From Tigriopus japonicus (Eukaryota > Arthropoda > Copepoda > Harpacticoida > Harpacticidae): a DNA stretch of 64,000 nucleotides. Positions 7,996 through 18,572 of the stretch are shown in pieces. Location of the stretch: contig JAAGOF010000251.1 in assembly GCA_010645155.1 (NCBI GenBank), positions 400,190 through 464,189 on the forward strand, written 5' to 3'. Positions within the stretch are counted from its first letter, which is position 1, and each line of letters starts with the position of its first letter. The notes beneath the pieces are model-generated. The model ran no database searches, had not been told where the DNA came from, and saw only the letters and a program-made list of their open reading frames with translations. Position numbers and translations under genes: made by a program.

Positions 7996-10290
7996 GAAGA
8001 ATTTGATCAATTTGAAGTTAAGCATATGAGCTTTGAATTACAGGCCAAACAATAGGTGAAATTGATTTTTTCTCTGGTCGGCCCAGAAACAAAAAACGGC
8101 CCTTACCATTAACCGGGGCATAAAGGTCTTTCGTTATTCTTGCTTTACCTGTAACATGCAAAAATCCAACATCACTTCATACAATGACTTTTCTTCTTGG
8201 CCGTTTTTTAAGAAAGTTCAAAAAAAAAAAACCTCTAAAAAATAAATTTTCCATGTCTTGAAAGACACTGCCAATTACGCAAGGTCCAAAAATATAATAA
8301 TATAAGTGTTTTTGGCCTGTGTAAATTGTCTCTCACTCTTTGTCAATTTTTTTTTAGCTCTTTTAGCTCCAAAATTTGGCTTTAAACAGAGGACCCGGAT
8401 TGACCGCAATAACAGAAGGATGGAGAAAACGCGATTTTCAAAATTCGTGGAGACTAAAATTATCAAAGATCATCGACTTTTGTAAGTAAAAACCAAATTG
8501 TTCCAACAACGGCTATAGCTATGAGTGCTGGTTAAGATCTATTTTGACGGACTGGTCGAGTGAGTGCTTAGAACTAGAAGAATGCTATGGGCGGTAAACA
8601 CAACAGGATTAATCATAATAGAACTTAACCTCGAGTTTGGCTGGGAAAGACCTTTTTAGTCTTAGATTAACGTTGTTGGATGACAAAAATGTCATCCAAC
8701 AATGACAAGAATACAAAAAAATCTTTTTTGTATTTTTTTTTCAACATTTTACAGTCTTTTTTTGGCTTTAGAACCCCAATTACGTGCTAAAAACAGAGAC
8801 AGAGAAGAACATTCACATCATTGTACAAAGGGAAGAATGTCTTAGAACTATCCCAATGGTAAAAACAATGTTGCTTTCAACAAAAGATGGACAATCACTA
8901 TCACAAAGCAAGTCAGTAGATCAGGAGTTTGAAGATATCTGACTTAACACAATGAAACAACACAGTTTGATTTCTTTGAGAGACATCAATTGGGCATCAA
9001 ATGATTGCTCATTGAATCCTTGTGGACTTTTGTTTTATGACCTATGTCAATAAAACGACATTAATTCGAATTATATTGGATTTCTTCATTAACTCCAGGC
9101 TATCACGCAAGAAAATTCACACCAACGCAGTAACGCGCCCTCGCTCGATCCCACTCTAAGCAATACCGTCCTCCTTGGCTAAGCCCTCTTAAGCATTGGT
9201 CATTCATTGATTTTCCTCAATTTTGCCTGAAATATTATTTCTGACTCAAATATTCGAGTAGATATTAATTTTTCCTTGAAACAGCCAAAGTATTTAAAAA
9301 GTCGAAGAAAAATGGAGAAAATTATAAAAATATTTTATATTTAAAAATTTATATTTCCAGGCCCTACATATGACCTTGTGGAAACTAATGGGAGTGATTA
9401 CCGGATCATTTTACGGACCTGCTGCCATTAGCAGTGTAGGCTTGCCAAAAAAAAAATCTCAGTTTTCAAAGGTCAGATTTACAAAAAATGTTGCATTTAT
9501 GAGCAATGGCATGGTTGAGAAGTATTGCAAAGTAATTTGAAAACAAATGGAGAAATTGGAAGCCTTCAATTAAACAAATTATTTGTTTTTAGGTTTTGTT
9601 GCCCAAGGAACCGATCTCCTCTGGCCATCTTGTTATTCAAAGTCGGGCATTCCTAATTTCAAAGTTCGGAAGAACCCTCTCAACTTATGTAGCGAAATTT
9701 TAGATAAAAGCAACAAAACATACTTTTTTGCTAAAACAATGTCAAGAATTGCTATTTCAACTTCAAGTTCTGCAGATAAGAAAGGCATTGTTGCAATTAC
9801 CAGGCCTAAACCTTCGTTTTAGTTACCTCGCACGCTCATCAGAAACACAGGTCTTCCGAACTTTTTTCCCGCCAAAAAAGATGACGTCACTAGTAATTGC
9901 TGTAATAGGTTCAAAATGGTTTCTCAGTGTTTCTGAGCACAGGAGCTGTTATAGAGACGTGTAAAGGACTGGCACGATTTTTGAGCTTTGTAGGCTTCTA
10001 AGGCTGCGCCACAATCGCTGCAAAAACTACCATAATCAAATCTCTTCCAGTCTCTCCAAAACTTTGAACTCAAAATTACTCAATATGAATTGAAATTATT
10101 CAAAGTTTTTGGTTTCTACGTTTTGCATCCAACACTAAAATTGAGTTAGCATGGTCGAGTAACTGACCACCAAAAATGCAGAGCATAGCATTATCTTAAA
10201 TGGCGCTAAAAAGAAGTCACCACCTCAAAAACTGGAAACACTAAAACCAGGTGGCGTCCTGGTGCCGATTTGAGGAACTGTCCACCTCTC
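7996..10290. other. AT-rich region without a recognised gene
   Basis: Short frames only. A perfect hairpin sits at 8673-8702, and poly-A/poly-T runs are common. Probably decayed repeats and intergenic DNA. Confidence 0.4.
8673..8702. repeat. Perfect 12-bp stem hairpin
   Basis: TTGTTGGATGAC, a 6-base AT loop, then GTCATCCAACAA. It could be the centre of a decayed foldback element or a cruciform. There is no U-tract or gene context to make it a terminator. Confidence 0.7.
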
Positions 10291-10399
10291 TATTGAAATT
10301 TTACAGAAGCTGTTATTGATATTTTACGGCAGCTTTTATTGATATTTTACAGAGGCTGTTAATGATATTTTACAGGAGCTGTTATTGATATTTTAAAGA
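10291..10399. repeat. 23-bp tandem repeat, about 4.5 copies
   Basis: The unit is approximately ctgttattgatattttacagg with small differences between copies (ctgttattgat, cttttattgat, ctgttaatgat, ctgttattgat). It lies in non-coding AT-rich DNA. Confidence 0.8.
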
Positions 10400-11275
10400 A
10401 TTTGTCTACAATTTTTCAGCTCAATGGAACAATGGAGTTAAAAGTTATGCATCCTTGAAATTCAGGCAAGTATAGGCGGAAAATGAACTCGTTCTACCGC
10501 ATGTTGCAAGATCTTGCATGGACCACTCATAAGATAGGACAACTTGTTGCATTTGAAAAACTTGTTTTAAGTGTCCAAGCAATAGCCCCAAGAGAATAGC
10601 ATGTTGTGTTAGGAACAATTCAAAATTGCTTTGTTAGGCTAATTTCTTTCAAGGGCTGTCTTGTTATTTGGTTTGATAATTTTCATACCTTTCAGTATCA
10701 ATAAACAAGTGTTGAAAACATTATTTAGTAATCAAAACTGATAAAAAAGAGTTTGGTAATTTTTTTGGTATTTTTTTGTAAAAAGTCAAAGTTTAGGTAA
10801 TTTTCTGGATAATTTTGACGAAAAAAATATGAGAGCACTGTTTTGCAGTTTTGGCATCGTCACGTCACCTTTGACTACTCGTTTTGTCCCGGTGGGGTTT
10901 TGCTTCAGGTTTATTTGTACTCGTCATTGTATCTTCCAAGTCCAGTCAACTCGCACACTTGGTGATCCTGTCCAAGGCCGCAAACAAGCTAAAAGGTGCC
11001 ACCTACACCAATAAGGCTAACGACTGGACAGCTGGCACCTAGACCAGTAAGGCTAGCGACAGGACAACTGCCTCCTCAACCCCGGCGGCTAGATCTACGC
11101 ACGAGCTTATCTACAATCAAAATGTGCCTGGCACACCTTCTCTGAACCATAGGTCGATGAAAAGGGCAAAGGAAGGCAGAGGAAATCCCAAAACGCCGAG
11201 TAAAAGGATTGTCCATGAATGGGAGACAATCCTGCAGCAAATAATTCGGGAAGTCGAACGTCAAAAGGACATTTA
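10400..11275. other. Left flank of the mariner; no gene recognised
   Basis: Contains an imperfect ~36-bp direct repeat at about 10998-11072 (acaccaataaggctaacgac... then agaccagtaaggctagcgac...). A plus-strand frame just left of the insertion (11124 onward) runs into the transposon end and has no recognised domain. Confidence 0.35.
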
Positions 11276-11302
11276 CAAGGTTGTGCAGATAAATCCGGAC
11301 AA
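11276..11302. repeat. Mariner terminal inverted repeat (3' end of the element)
   Basis: 27 bp beginning CAAGGTTGTGCAGATAAATC, matching the other end with one A/G difference at base 14. Confidence 0.93.
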
Positions 11303-11389
11303 AGTTCATGTCATTATATTTCTGGAACACATAATGCTGCAAAAAAATATTTTTAACAAAATCTCTTCTCTGTAACAATACCAAACTGT

Positions 11390-12400
11390 TTATTCAATGT
11401 GTCCACCATTGGCATTGACCACCTCTGCAAGACGGCCTCTGAAGGAGTTGCATGCCAAGATGACTTGTGCAGGTTGGACCATGCGCCAGTACTTGCTGAT
11501 AGACTTCTTTAATTCGGCCACGCTGTTGTGGGGCTTTGAACAGACCTGCCTCTCCAAATATCCCTAAAAGAAGTAATCCATAGGGTTCAAATCAGGAGAA
11601 TTGGAGGGCCAGGTTTGTGGGCACCAGAAGTCCACATTTTCCTTCTTGAGTAGCTCAATGGTCTTTTTGGCCTTGTGAGCAGGTGCTGAGTCCTGCTGAA
11701 ATATGAACCCATGCCCATTGCAATTGGCTTTCATCCATGGGATCACTTGCTCTTTGAGCACCTCGCAGTATCTATCAGCACCCACTGTCTCTTTGGGTCT
11801 GAAGAAGACAGGTGGCATCACTTTTCCATTGGACCCAATGACCCCTAAAGTCATGACAGACGCAGGAAATTTGGTCCTCTGAACTACAGGGACATCTTCC
11901 TTTGAGGTGGCCAGGAAGCGATCATTTTGATTGTTGTGGGCCATGTCCACAATCCATTTCTTCTCATCACTGAAGAAAGTTATTGGTTGACGTGACGCCT
12001 TCAATTGATTGAGTAATTTGCGGCTCCTTGAGAGTCGGATGGCCCTCATCTTGGCAGTTAGGATGTGCTTCTTGGTCTTCTTGTAGGAGGTGTAACCCAG
12101 GTTGGTTTTGATGGCCCTGGAGATGGTAGACCTGTGGACACTTCGCTTCTTTGCCAGGGTATTCATTGGAGTGCTGGGATTGGCTGTTATTGACCGTTTT
12201 AGGCCTGCCAAGAAGGTGGGGGTCCTTTTGCGATCTCTTCTGGGGCCATGGATTTTCCGTGTCCATTGACCGGACGACTTCCACTTGTTGTAAATGTCAT
12301 ACACGGTTGATCGAGGGTAGGATAATAGCGTCGCAATTTCTGAAGCTCTCTTGCCAGCTCGAGCCAATTCCACCACGGCTGACCTTCTTGCCTGCTCCAT
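11390..12400 (-). pseudogene. Mariner transposase with one in-frame TAG
   Basis: Cut-and-paste transposase of the IS630/Tc1/mariner superfamily. An N-terminal helix-turn-helix (about 3-45, with EIATLLSYPRSTVYDIYNKW at 21-40) leads to a basic GPRRDRKR linker and a second helix-turn-helix (about 63-100). The catalytic acids are D145 (FFSDEKKW), D237 (FQQDSAPAH) and D275 (SPDLNPMD). D237 and D275 are separated by 37 residues, the DD37D spacing of the maT clade. A TAG at 11564-11566 follows NPMDYFF, where the family usually has Trp, so the likely change is TGG to TAG. The frame then stays open for 57 more codons, ending NSFRGRLAEVVNANGGHIE and TAA at 11390-11392. Without suppression the protein would be 278 residues instead of about 336. 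All three catalytic acids lie before the stop. Confidence 0.93.
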
Positions 12401-12523
12401 GCTTCAGTCTAGACTGATATGGATGATTTTTTTTGAGCAACTCAGGGTTGCTCAAAGGGGCATTTGTTTTTTAACAAGTTTGTTTTTATCATTAATGGCT
12501 TAGGAGATACGGTGTTTTAAAGG

Positions 12524-12550
12524 TTGTCCGGATTTACCTGCACAACCTTG
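12524..12550. repeat. Mariner terminal inverted repeat (5' end of the element)
   Basis: Reverse complement starts CAAGGTTGTGCAGGTAAATC. It pairs with 11276-11302 at 26 of 27 positions and is followed directly by the TA duplication. Confidence 0.93.
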
Positions 12551-12714
12551 TAGACCGCGGATTCAAAAGTTTTTTTCTTGCAGAGCAGAAAATCTAGATG
12601 GTTTACGCCATTCACTATTCTCTACTGCTAGTGTTCAGCTGACCGAGCTGACCTACATCGTGAAACGTCTAGAATATCTGCTCTGCAGGAAATAAACTTT
12701 GAATCCTCGGTCTA
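12551..12714. mobile_element. Small inverted-repeat element, 164 bp
   Basis: Arms of about 48 bp at 12551-12598 (tagaccgcggattcaaaag...) and 12668-12714 (...ctttgaatcctcggtcta) are inverted copies with a few mismatches, around a spacer of about 69 bp. The element has no coding capacity. It lies exactly between the mariner and the larger foldback element, so three mobile elements are stacked end to end. Confidence 0.7.
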
Positions 12715-12944
12715 TATTAAAACGTAAGAGTCGACGACGTCTACTATGTTGCTGTCACCAACACGTTTAAGAAGCATATTTCGTTTTCACGCTTCGTCTA
12801 ATGTTTGGTTCGTTTACGGCGTCTTCTGTTTACAACTAACACATTGATAATTGAACATTATTCACATTACACTGCAATCCTGCACGATCTGTACCATAGA
12901 TTAAGTAACGTGCGGCGAGTATAATGTTACATTAGTATACTCCA

Positions 12945-13055
12945 AGGAGTTCTTCAAGAGCGCGATTATCTTCGTCGAGACCTAGAGTATGTGCGTGAGG
13001 AGGAAAGACGGGATAAGGAAATCCTCCGTCGAGATCTCGAGTATGTGCCTGAGGA
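12945..13055 (+). pseudogene. Unrecognised coiled-coil-like frame, 5' piece
   Basis: Reads VLQERDYLRRDLEYVREEE, then RRDKEILRRDLEYVPEE: two similar charged heptad-like units, likely an alpha-helical coiled coil. There is no start codon in the open stretch. The frame continues after the inserted foldback element at 13514 if that element and one 9-bp duplication are removed. Function unknown; it could be a transposon structural protein or a captured host exon. Confidence 0.4.
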
Positions 13056-13504
13056 AGAACCACTGAATTTCACTGGACTGGGAGGCTAGCGAGAGGAATC
13101 TTGATTTCTAGAAGGATTAATTTCATTGCGTTCTTCTGCAAACGAGACCTTGCTTGTATTCAGTAGACGACGTATTTTAATTTTCAGCTCAATCGAACGT
13201 CGGAGTCAAAAGTTATGGTCTCTCAAAGTTTAGTGCAAATCCTACCGAGAATGAATGAACTAGCCCTGTTCTGGTAATTGCTTTACCACAAAAGGGCGAA
13301 TGCATTCATTCTATGCTCTCTTCAGTACCAAAGTTTGAGAAGGCATAACTTTTCACTCCGGCAATCGATTGAGTTGAAATTTGAAATACGTAGTCTACTG
13401 AATACAAGCAAGGTCTCGTTTGCAGAAGAACGCAATGAAATTAATCCTTCTAGAAATCAAGATTCCTCTCGTTAGCCTCCCACTCCAGTTTTCAGTGCTT
13501 CTTG
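13056..13504. mobile_element. 449-bp foldback miniature element, copy 2
   Basis: Same family and almost the same length as copy 1: ends AGAACCACTGAATTTC... and ...TTTTCAGTGCTTCTTG, long pairing arms, and a central hairpin around tagccctgttctggtaa/ttaccacaaaagggcg. A perfect 9-bp duplication (gcctgagga) flanks it at 13047-13055 and 13505-13513. It interrupts the coiled-coil-like frame of the surrounding element, which shows that it arrived later. Confidence 0.9.
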
Positions 13505-13513
13505 GCCTGAGGA

Positions 13514-13795
13514 AGCAAGATGGGATAAGGAAATCCTCAGTCAATCCCACCAGACTTTATGTGAGGAGATCCGTGAGGGTCGTGCAGCCTATCTGGAAAG
13601 TTTGCAACGCTGCAGCTCCGAATCACGACCTTTTAGTAGCGTTAGTTTAGACGCGGATGCCTCGCGTAACTTAATCTATGGTACAGGTCATGCAGGATTG
13701 CAGCGTTATGTGAATAATGTTCAGCTGCAAGCTTTATTGAACTTTATCAATGTTTTAGTTGTGTGCAGACGACCCCGTAAACGAACTACCCAGTA
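13514..13795 (+). pseudogene. Unrecognised frame, 3' piece, after the foldback insertion
   Basis: Continues the frame of 12945-13055 as ARWDKEILSQSHQTLCEEIRE, then a serine-rich stretch, NLIYGTGHAGLQRYVNNVQ and a basic tail ending at TAG (13793-13795). About 94 codons stay open across the join, which supports a real former coding sequence. The section from NLIYG onward is also the right inverted arm of the enclosing element. I do not recognise the family. Confidence 0.4.
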
Positions 13796-13904
13796 GACAA
13801 AGCGTAAAAACGAGATATAAAATGAGTCACCCCTCAACCAAGATATTTCCACTTTGAATTTACAATGCATACTTTGTCCAATGACTTGAAATGTCACAAT
13901 AAAC

Positions 13905-13920
13905 ATTATTATTATTATTA
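13905..13920. repeat. (ATT)n microsatellite
   Basis: Five tandem ATT units inside the extra segment of the right arm of the foldback element. Confidence 0.85.
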
Positions 13921-14001
13921 AAAACGAAATGTGCTTCTTAAACGTATTGGTGAGAGCGACATAGTAAACGTAGTCGACTCTTACGAGTCGGCCGTTTTAT
14001 T

Positions 14002-17000
14002 GGCACCCGTCTTTGCGACATCGGCCTTCATTGCCACATCATTGGTTCACATTGCTGGATCATCGACCCTCATTGCCTCATCAATGTAAATTTTTGGCGG
14101 TTGTTTCGGACTTTGTTATTTCCAGCCCTCTCCCGTGTCTCCAGCCCGATTCCGAGTCTCTGGTCAGCTCCCGTGTGTGTAGACCATCTCCCGTGTATCC
14201 GGCCTGTTCCTGTTGTATCTTAAACATTGCTCCCAAAGCTCACTTTATACAATATTCATATTCCCACATCTAACGGGTATACCATATTTGTATCGGGATT
14301 GATGAAGAAACAGACTAGAATAAAGCAAGTCTTCGAAAACGTTTCATATATTTGACATTTTGACTTGTTTCAAATCGCATTGCAGTGTGAACTACACTGT
14401 CAGAGAGAACTATGATGTCGCCTTGAGAATGGTTATGGTTTTACATTTTAGTTGGTTAAGCAAGTAAGAAAGAACGTTGAACACGTGAGTTCAAATCAGA
14501 TCTTCACTAATAGACTCTTTTAATGAAGATGTCGGGAATCATATTTTTTGGTCCTCCTTGTTGTGAGAGAGTATATCATGGGTGATGGGTTGTTGTATGT
14601 GTGTGCACTTTTTTGCTCTTCCTGTCCCTGGCTCAGTTTGTTACAACGCTCTGGCTCACAAAGGAGAAGAGAGATAAGGAGACCATGAAAGTAGAAGCAT
14701 ACTACTGCACTCTCGTAGTAATACCTACGGAGATGGAGTTTCCATCATCATTATTACATCCAAGACTTGGCTGCTGCCAACTTGGAGAATTGTTCAAAGA
14801 CACATCCAGAGAAGCCCGTCTTCATCGTGGGTGATTTCAGTGCAGTTTCACGTCCTCCACCTTGGGTTTTATCTGACCGTATTTTTCGTCTCTTTTATTG
14901 TAATACGTATACGACGAGAAGGAGGAAGAACGAGAAAAGAGTTTCTTCCTCTTAGCGGGTTGTTTTTTGGGAACAAGTTTTCACTCTCACTCTCATTCAC
15001 AGGAGTTTGTTTTAATGAACACGAACACAAAGCTTGTTGTCATTCGAGGCTTCTTGAGCAAGAGTTTCATCCACAGACACAGAAGCAACTTATGATTGGT
15101 AGTAGAGTAGCATCTCCTTCTATATCTCATATATGTGCTAGTTCTTGCTCAGAGCCAATGGATTAGGAACAAGACTGAAACATGGAAGATGACAATTGTG
15201 AAGGTCCTTTGGGAACAGCGCATTAGCGAACTTTCCGAGTTGCTTTTCCATTCCAAATCGCGAATGGCAGGGCCTGCAAAAGATAAACAACGAAAGTCGG
15301 TTAAAGAGCACGTTACGTTAATTGACTTCTCAAAAGTGGGTGGATCACTATTTCCGTTTCTTCAAGAGCCAAGAAGAGCCCTCTTGAGTCTCGAGGAGGT
15401 ATCTTTCAGGGGATTTTCAATTGGAACTCGCAAAGTCGTGATTAACGATGCTGGGGAATCCTTTCATGGTTCCCTCCAGGGCACACAACATGGTGCACAT
15501 ATTTACATACATACAAGCAAGCGACGAGATAGACACGGGCCCTAGAATCTGAAAAGAGGATCCTCCTTGATCCAAAGAGGTTGTTCCACTTAACAAAATG
15601 GCTAAGTGGATCATCTATTTCAATCCTCTATTCATTCGTCGTTCCCATGAGTGGCACACGCCTTTGGGTACATCTCGCGACAACCTTGAGAGAACATTGC
15701 TTGAGGAATATCTACATAAAATGGAAGATTACAACACAGTTGAGTCCAAGATATCTCTGGGTGAAGAATTTCACTTGATTTGCTTCCAAGGTCCACAACG
15801 AGACGGAGAAGAGTGTGAGAAAACCCGTCAGCTAGATTTATTCACCAGAGCGGACTGCAAATTGGATTTTGGAGGGACTTAAAAAATCGAATAAAAACCC
15901 CTTGGCATCCACCATTTTTGCCACCCATGCTCAATGTGTGTTCCTTGTTCCCTTTCGTTCTGGAGCTCCTTTTTGTGCTCTCGCTACCGCAACTTGACGA
16001 CCTGGCAAATTTAAATATTCGCCAGTCCTCAAAGGCAGAAAAAGAGACGACTCATTCCGAATTCAAGTGAGAAGACCCACATTCAGGATCTAAAGCGTCT
16101 TATTTACCAGAACCAGACACTACCAACAGGAAACAAACCGACTTAGTTCAACTGAAGTGGACAGACAATCCGGTTGCTAAAGATATGGAACCATTTACAA
16201 CCTATCTTGGTTGTCACAGAGACCCAAAAAGTGACAGGAAAGGTGAATCCGTCTACCGTGTAATTGGTTTGCTTCTTCATCTTACAAGTTTATCAAGTCT
16301 CCCACCGCCTGAAGGTCATGGGGAACTTACTTCTCAGAGTGACGGATTCAAAGTTCAAGGCTCGCAAAATGTCTGAGAGCATTTTCAAAAAAGATGTGTT
16401 GAAACCACCCAGCATTAAGCTAAAGAAAAGATGGAAGGCAAAGAGGGTGGGAGTGAACGTGGAACATGGAACACACAAGGCTACCGTGGAACGTCGAGTC
16501 AAAGCCCGTAAGAGTTTGAGGGTCTGCGAAAGAAGGAACGGTCTCCTCCTCCTTCTTCTTCCTCTCTTTTCAAGAGGAGTCTTCAAAGAGATTTTTTTAC
16601 CCACTCTTTATCTGAATCTAACCATAGACATTGCAATCGTTCAAGGACCGTGATGCCATTTTTGCACCCTCCGATCTTGGGCACCCATAAACCATTGTAA
16701 TCTGGTGGGAGAACTTGGATGCATCTCGAGCAAGATGTGTGCCAAACTTCACTCTTATTGACAAGATCAAAACAAACGTTAGGTGACATTAAAGCACTTC
16801 AGCATCTTCCCAGAATTAGGTAGGTCCGTATGATATCTCATCTAGAGAATGGCTCAGATCTGTGAAGCATCTGCTTAGTGTAGTTAGCTGGAAAGTGAAA
16901 TGGAGCCTCACAAAAAGTAGCCAAGGAAGGATGAGGATGCGAAGAAGAGGAGCAAAAGAACTTGGGACGTCAACAAAGATGAAGGAGGTACAACAACAGC

Positions 17001-18361
17001 CATTCTCATCCCAAACTTTATTCAAGGATTCAAATGAATCTAATCAGTTCTAACAAGGAACGCCGTTGTGGAATCATATATAAAGCAGGGTTGGATGCTA
17101 CTGATGCTGAAGTTCAATTTTTTGCTCGAAGATGGAATTCATTCGCGGCAGAATAGCTGCCAGGCACACTCTGCATTTTGTATAGTTGGCAAAAAAAGGA
17201 CCACTAAAGAATGAAGGCAAGAGGTTTCTTGAAGCCACTTCCGTGCCAAATCGGAGATACCTTCCACAAGCTAAGAGTGGCAAGGATCAACTGAAACACT
17301 CGCTTACCTTTGGAATTTAACGCCAAACTTTCTGAAGGATGAGCTAATTCGTCATATCATATCGGAGCACGTCTCGGAAATGAGTACGAAAGAGGGATGG
17401 ATCCCTCCGTTCCTTTTTGAGGGCACAAATTTGGAAAATTTTGCCAAAATAGCGAATGATCATAAAGTTAAAGATTCATGACATTTTTACGACCAAAGTT
17501 TTCACAAAAGCAGCCACCAAAGCCAAACATATCACAATCAAATGGCATTTTTTCATTGCATTAAAAAACTTTGCCCCTTTTCTCGAGCAGTAAGATTTGT
17601 GTGTGTTGTCCGTCCGCCATATCTAGACAATTTATGAAAATTGCAATGTGTTCCAAAGACCTTCAGCTCTCTTGACGATGGAGTTCCTTCACTCCATGGC
17701 ATCGTAGTGGAACATCGAAGAGACTTGAAGGACGAGGCAAAATGGGCGATCCATTTAATTGCCTTATCTCAAACAAACAAACACAGAGAAAGTGTAGATT
17801 GCCAGTGCCACATACTGGAACAAGTCCAGAGCGAAAATTGGTTCCTTCTTCTTATGGAACACTGTATCAAAAAAGAACCCTTTCCCAAAAGAGAGCTTAA
17901 ACTCGACCTCAGCCTGAGGCAACCTATTACACGGACTTTGGAGAGTTGGGTGTTCCAAGTTTAGGATTTTCTTTACAGTGACGGAAGTTGGTGGGCACTT
18001 CCAGCCAAAAAGGTTCAAGGAGACCAAAAGGGAATGCCCTCGAGATTGTCCTGGACACATTTCGTTAAAAGCCGGAGTTATGAGGTCTGAACGAGCATGT
18101 TCAACAGCAGCCACTTCCAAGGACCATGTGGCCTTACACCAAGCCACCAACCACCGCAACAAGGACCAAAGGAGCACATCGTCAAGACATGGAACAACAT
18201 AATAATTTTGCTCCTCCACTCCCTTTTCCAAGGAGCCGAGCAAAAATGAGGACCTACAAACACGAGTGAATATGCCAACGAGGTTCTCGAAAGATCCTCT
18301 AAAGCGAGTTCTATTGATTGACCTTGAGTGTTTGTTTGCTTTCAATTGGATCTTCTCGTAC
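14002..18361. other. Region downstream of the last adhesion-gene exon found; no gene recognised
   Basis: This stretch should hold the missing C-terminal exon and 3' UTR of the adhesion gene if that gene ends in this window. Several frames of 60-260 codons exist on both strands, the longest on the minus strand at 17764-18537. None shows a domain, and that one overlaps the fibronectin exon in another frame. No exon could be chosen with confidence. Confidence 0.35.
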
Positions 18362-18572
18362 CTCGTTTTCCCGTGAAGAAGTGAAAGATTCTGCTGGCTT
18401 CGCTCCAACCAAACATGTTTCGAGCTTGAACGAGACACTCGTATTCCGCGTCTTGCTTCAGATTTGTGATCTCGTAGCTTTGTCGGTGATTGAAAGAGTA
18501 GCTGTTCGGGTTGCCAGGAATGATGACATTGGTCCAATCACCCCCTCCTTGGAGCAACATGTCATCGCTCAC
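18362..18572 (-). CDS. klg-like: Adhesion gene exon 8: second half of the FN3 domain
   Basis: The acceptor tttgtgttctag precedes the exon (phase 0). It encodes the end of a fibronectin type III domain: SYEITNLKQDAEYECLVQAR and then NMFGWSEASRIFHFFTGK. The Y-x-x-x-V-x-A-R-N-x-F-G-W-S pattern is the F-G strand region typical of the FN3 in klingon-type proteins. The chosen donor is CGAG|GTACGA (phase 1), which is not a strong consensus. If it is not used, the frame runs seven residues further to a TGA at 18342-18344. A protein ending there would lack a membrane anchor, so a further exon is likely but was not identified. Confidence 0.85.

Larger units (their letters stand above)
11276..12550 (-). 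mobile_element. Complete mariner-family transposon (maT-like, DD37D)
   Basis: Inverted repeats of 27 bp lie at 11276-11302 and 12524-12550. Both start CAAGGTTGTGCAG and differ at a single position. TA flanks each end (11274-11275 and 12551-12552), the standard mariner target duplication. The element is 1275 bp, a normal mariner size, and carries one transposase gene on the minus strand. The near-identical inverted repeats and almost intact gene point to a fairly recent insertion. It lies immediately beside a small inverted-repeat element at 12551-12714, whose terminal TA is the insertion site. Confidence 0.95.
12715..14001. mobile_element. Large foldback element with an internal reading frame
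   Basis: The left arm (about 12715-12930) and right arm (about 13655-14001) are inverted copies. Matching landmarks include acgtttaagaagca, gttcgtttacgg, gaacattattcac and gcaatcctgca...tgtaccatagattaag. The right arm carries about 100 bp extra, including the ATT microsatellite. Between and partly within the arms runs a coding-like frame, which is split by a 449-bp foldback element (13056-13504). No transposase is recognised. The outer limits are estimated from loss of arm similarity, and no target duplication was found. Confidence 0.65.

Noticed and set aside
15135..15882. Plus-strand frames of 136 and 94 codons
   Set aside because: No domain, no splice partners and no conserved motif; they may be chance frames in the flank of the adhesion gene.
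17764..18537. 257-codon minus-strand frame ending in a hydrophobic tail
   Set aside because: It overlaps the FN3 exon in a different frame and shows no domain. The tail could mimic a GPI signal, but joining it from exon 8 in the correct phase gives a different, unconvincing sequence.
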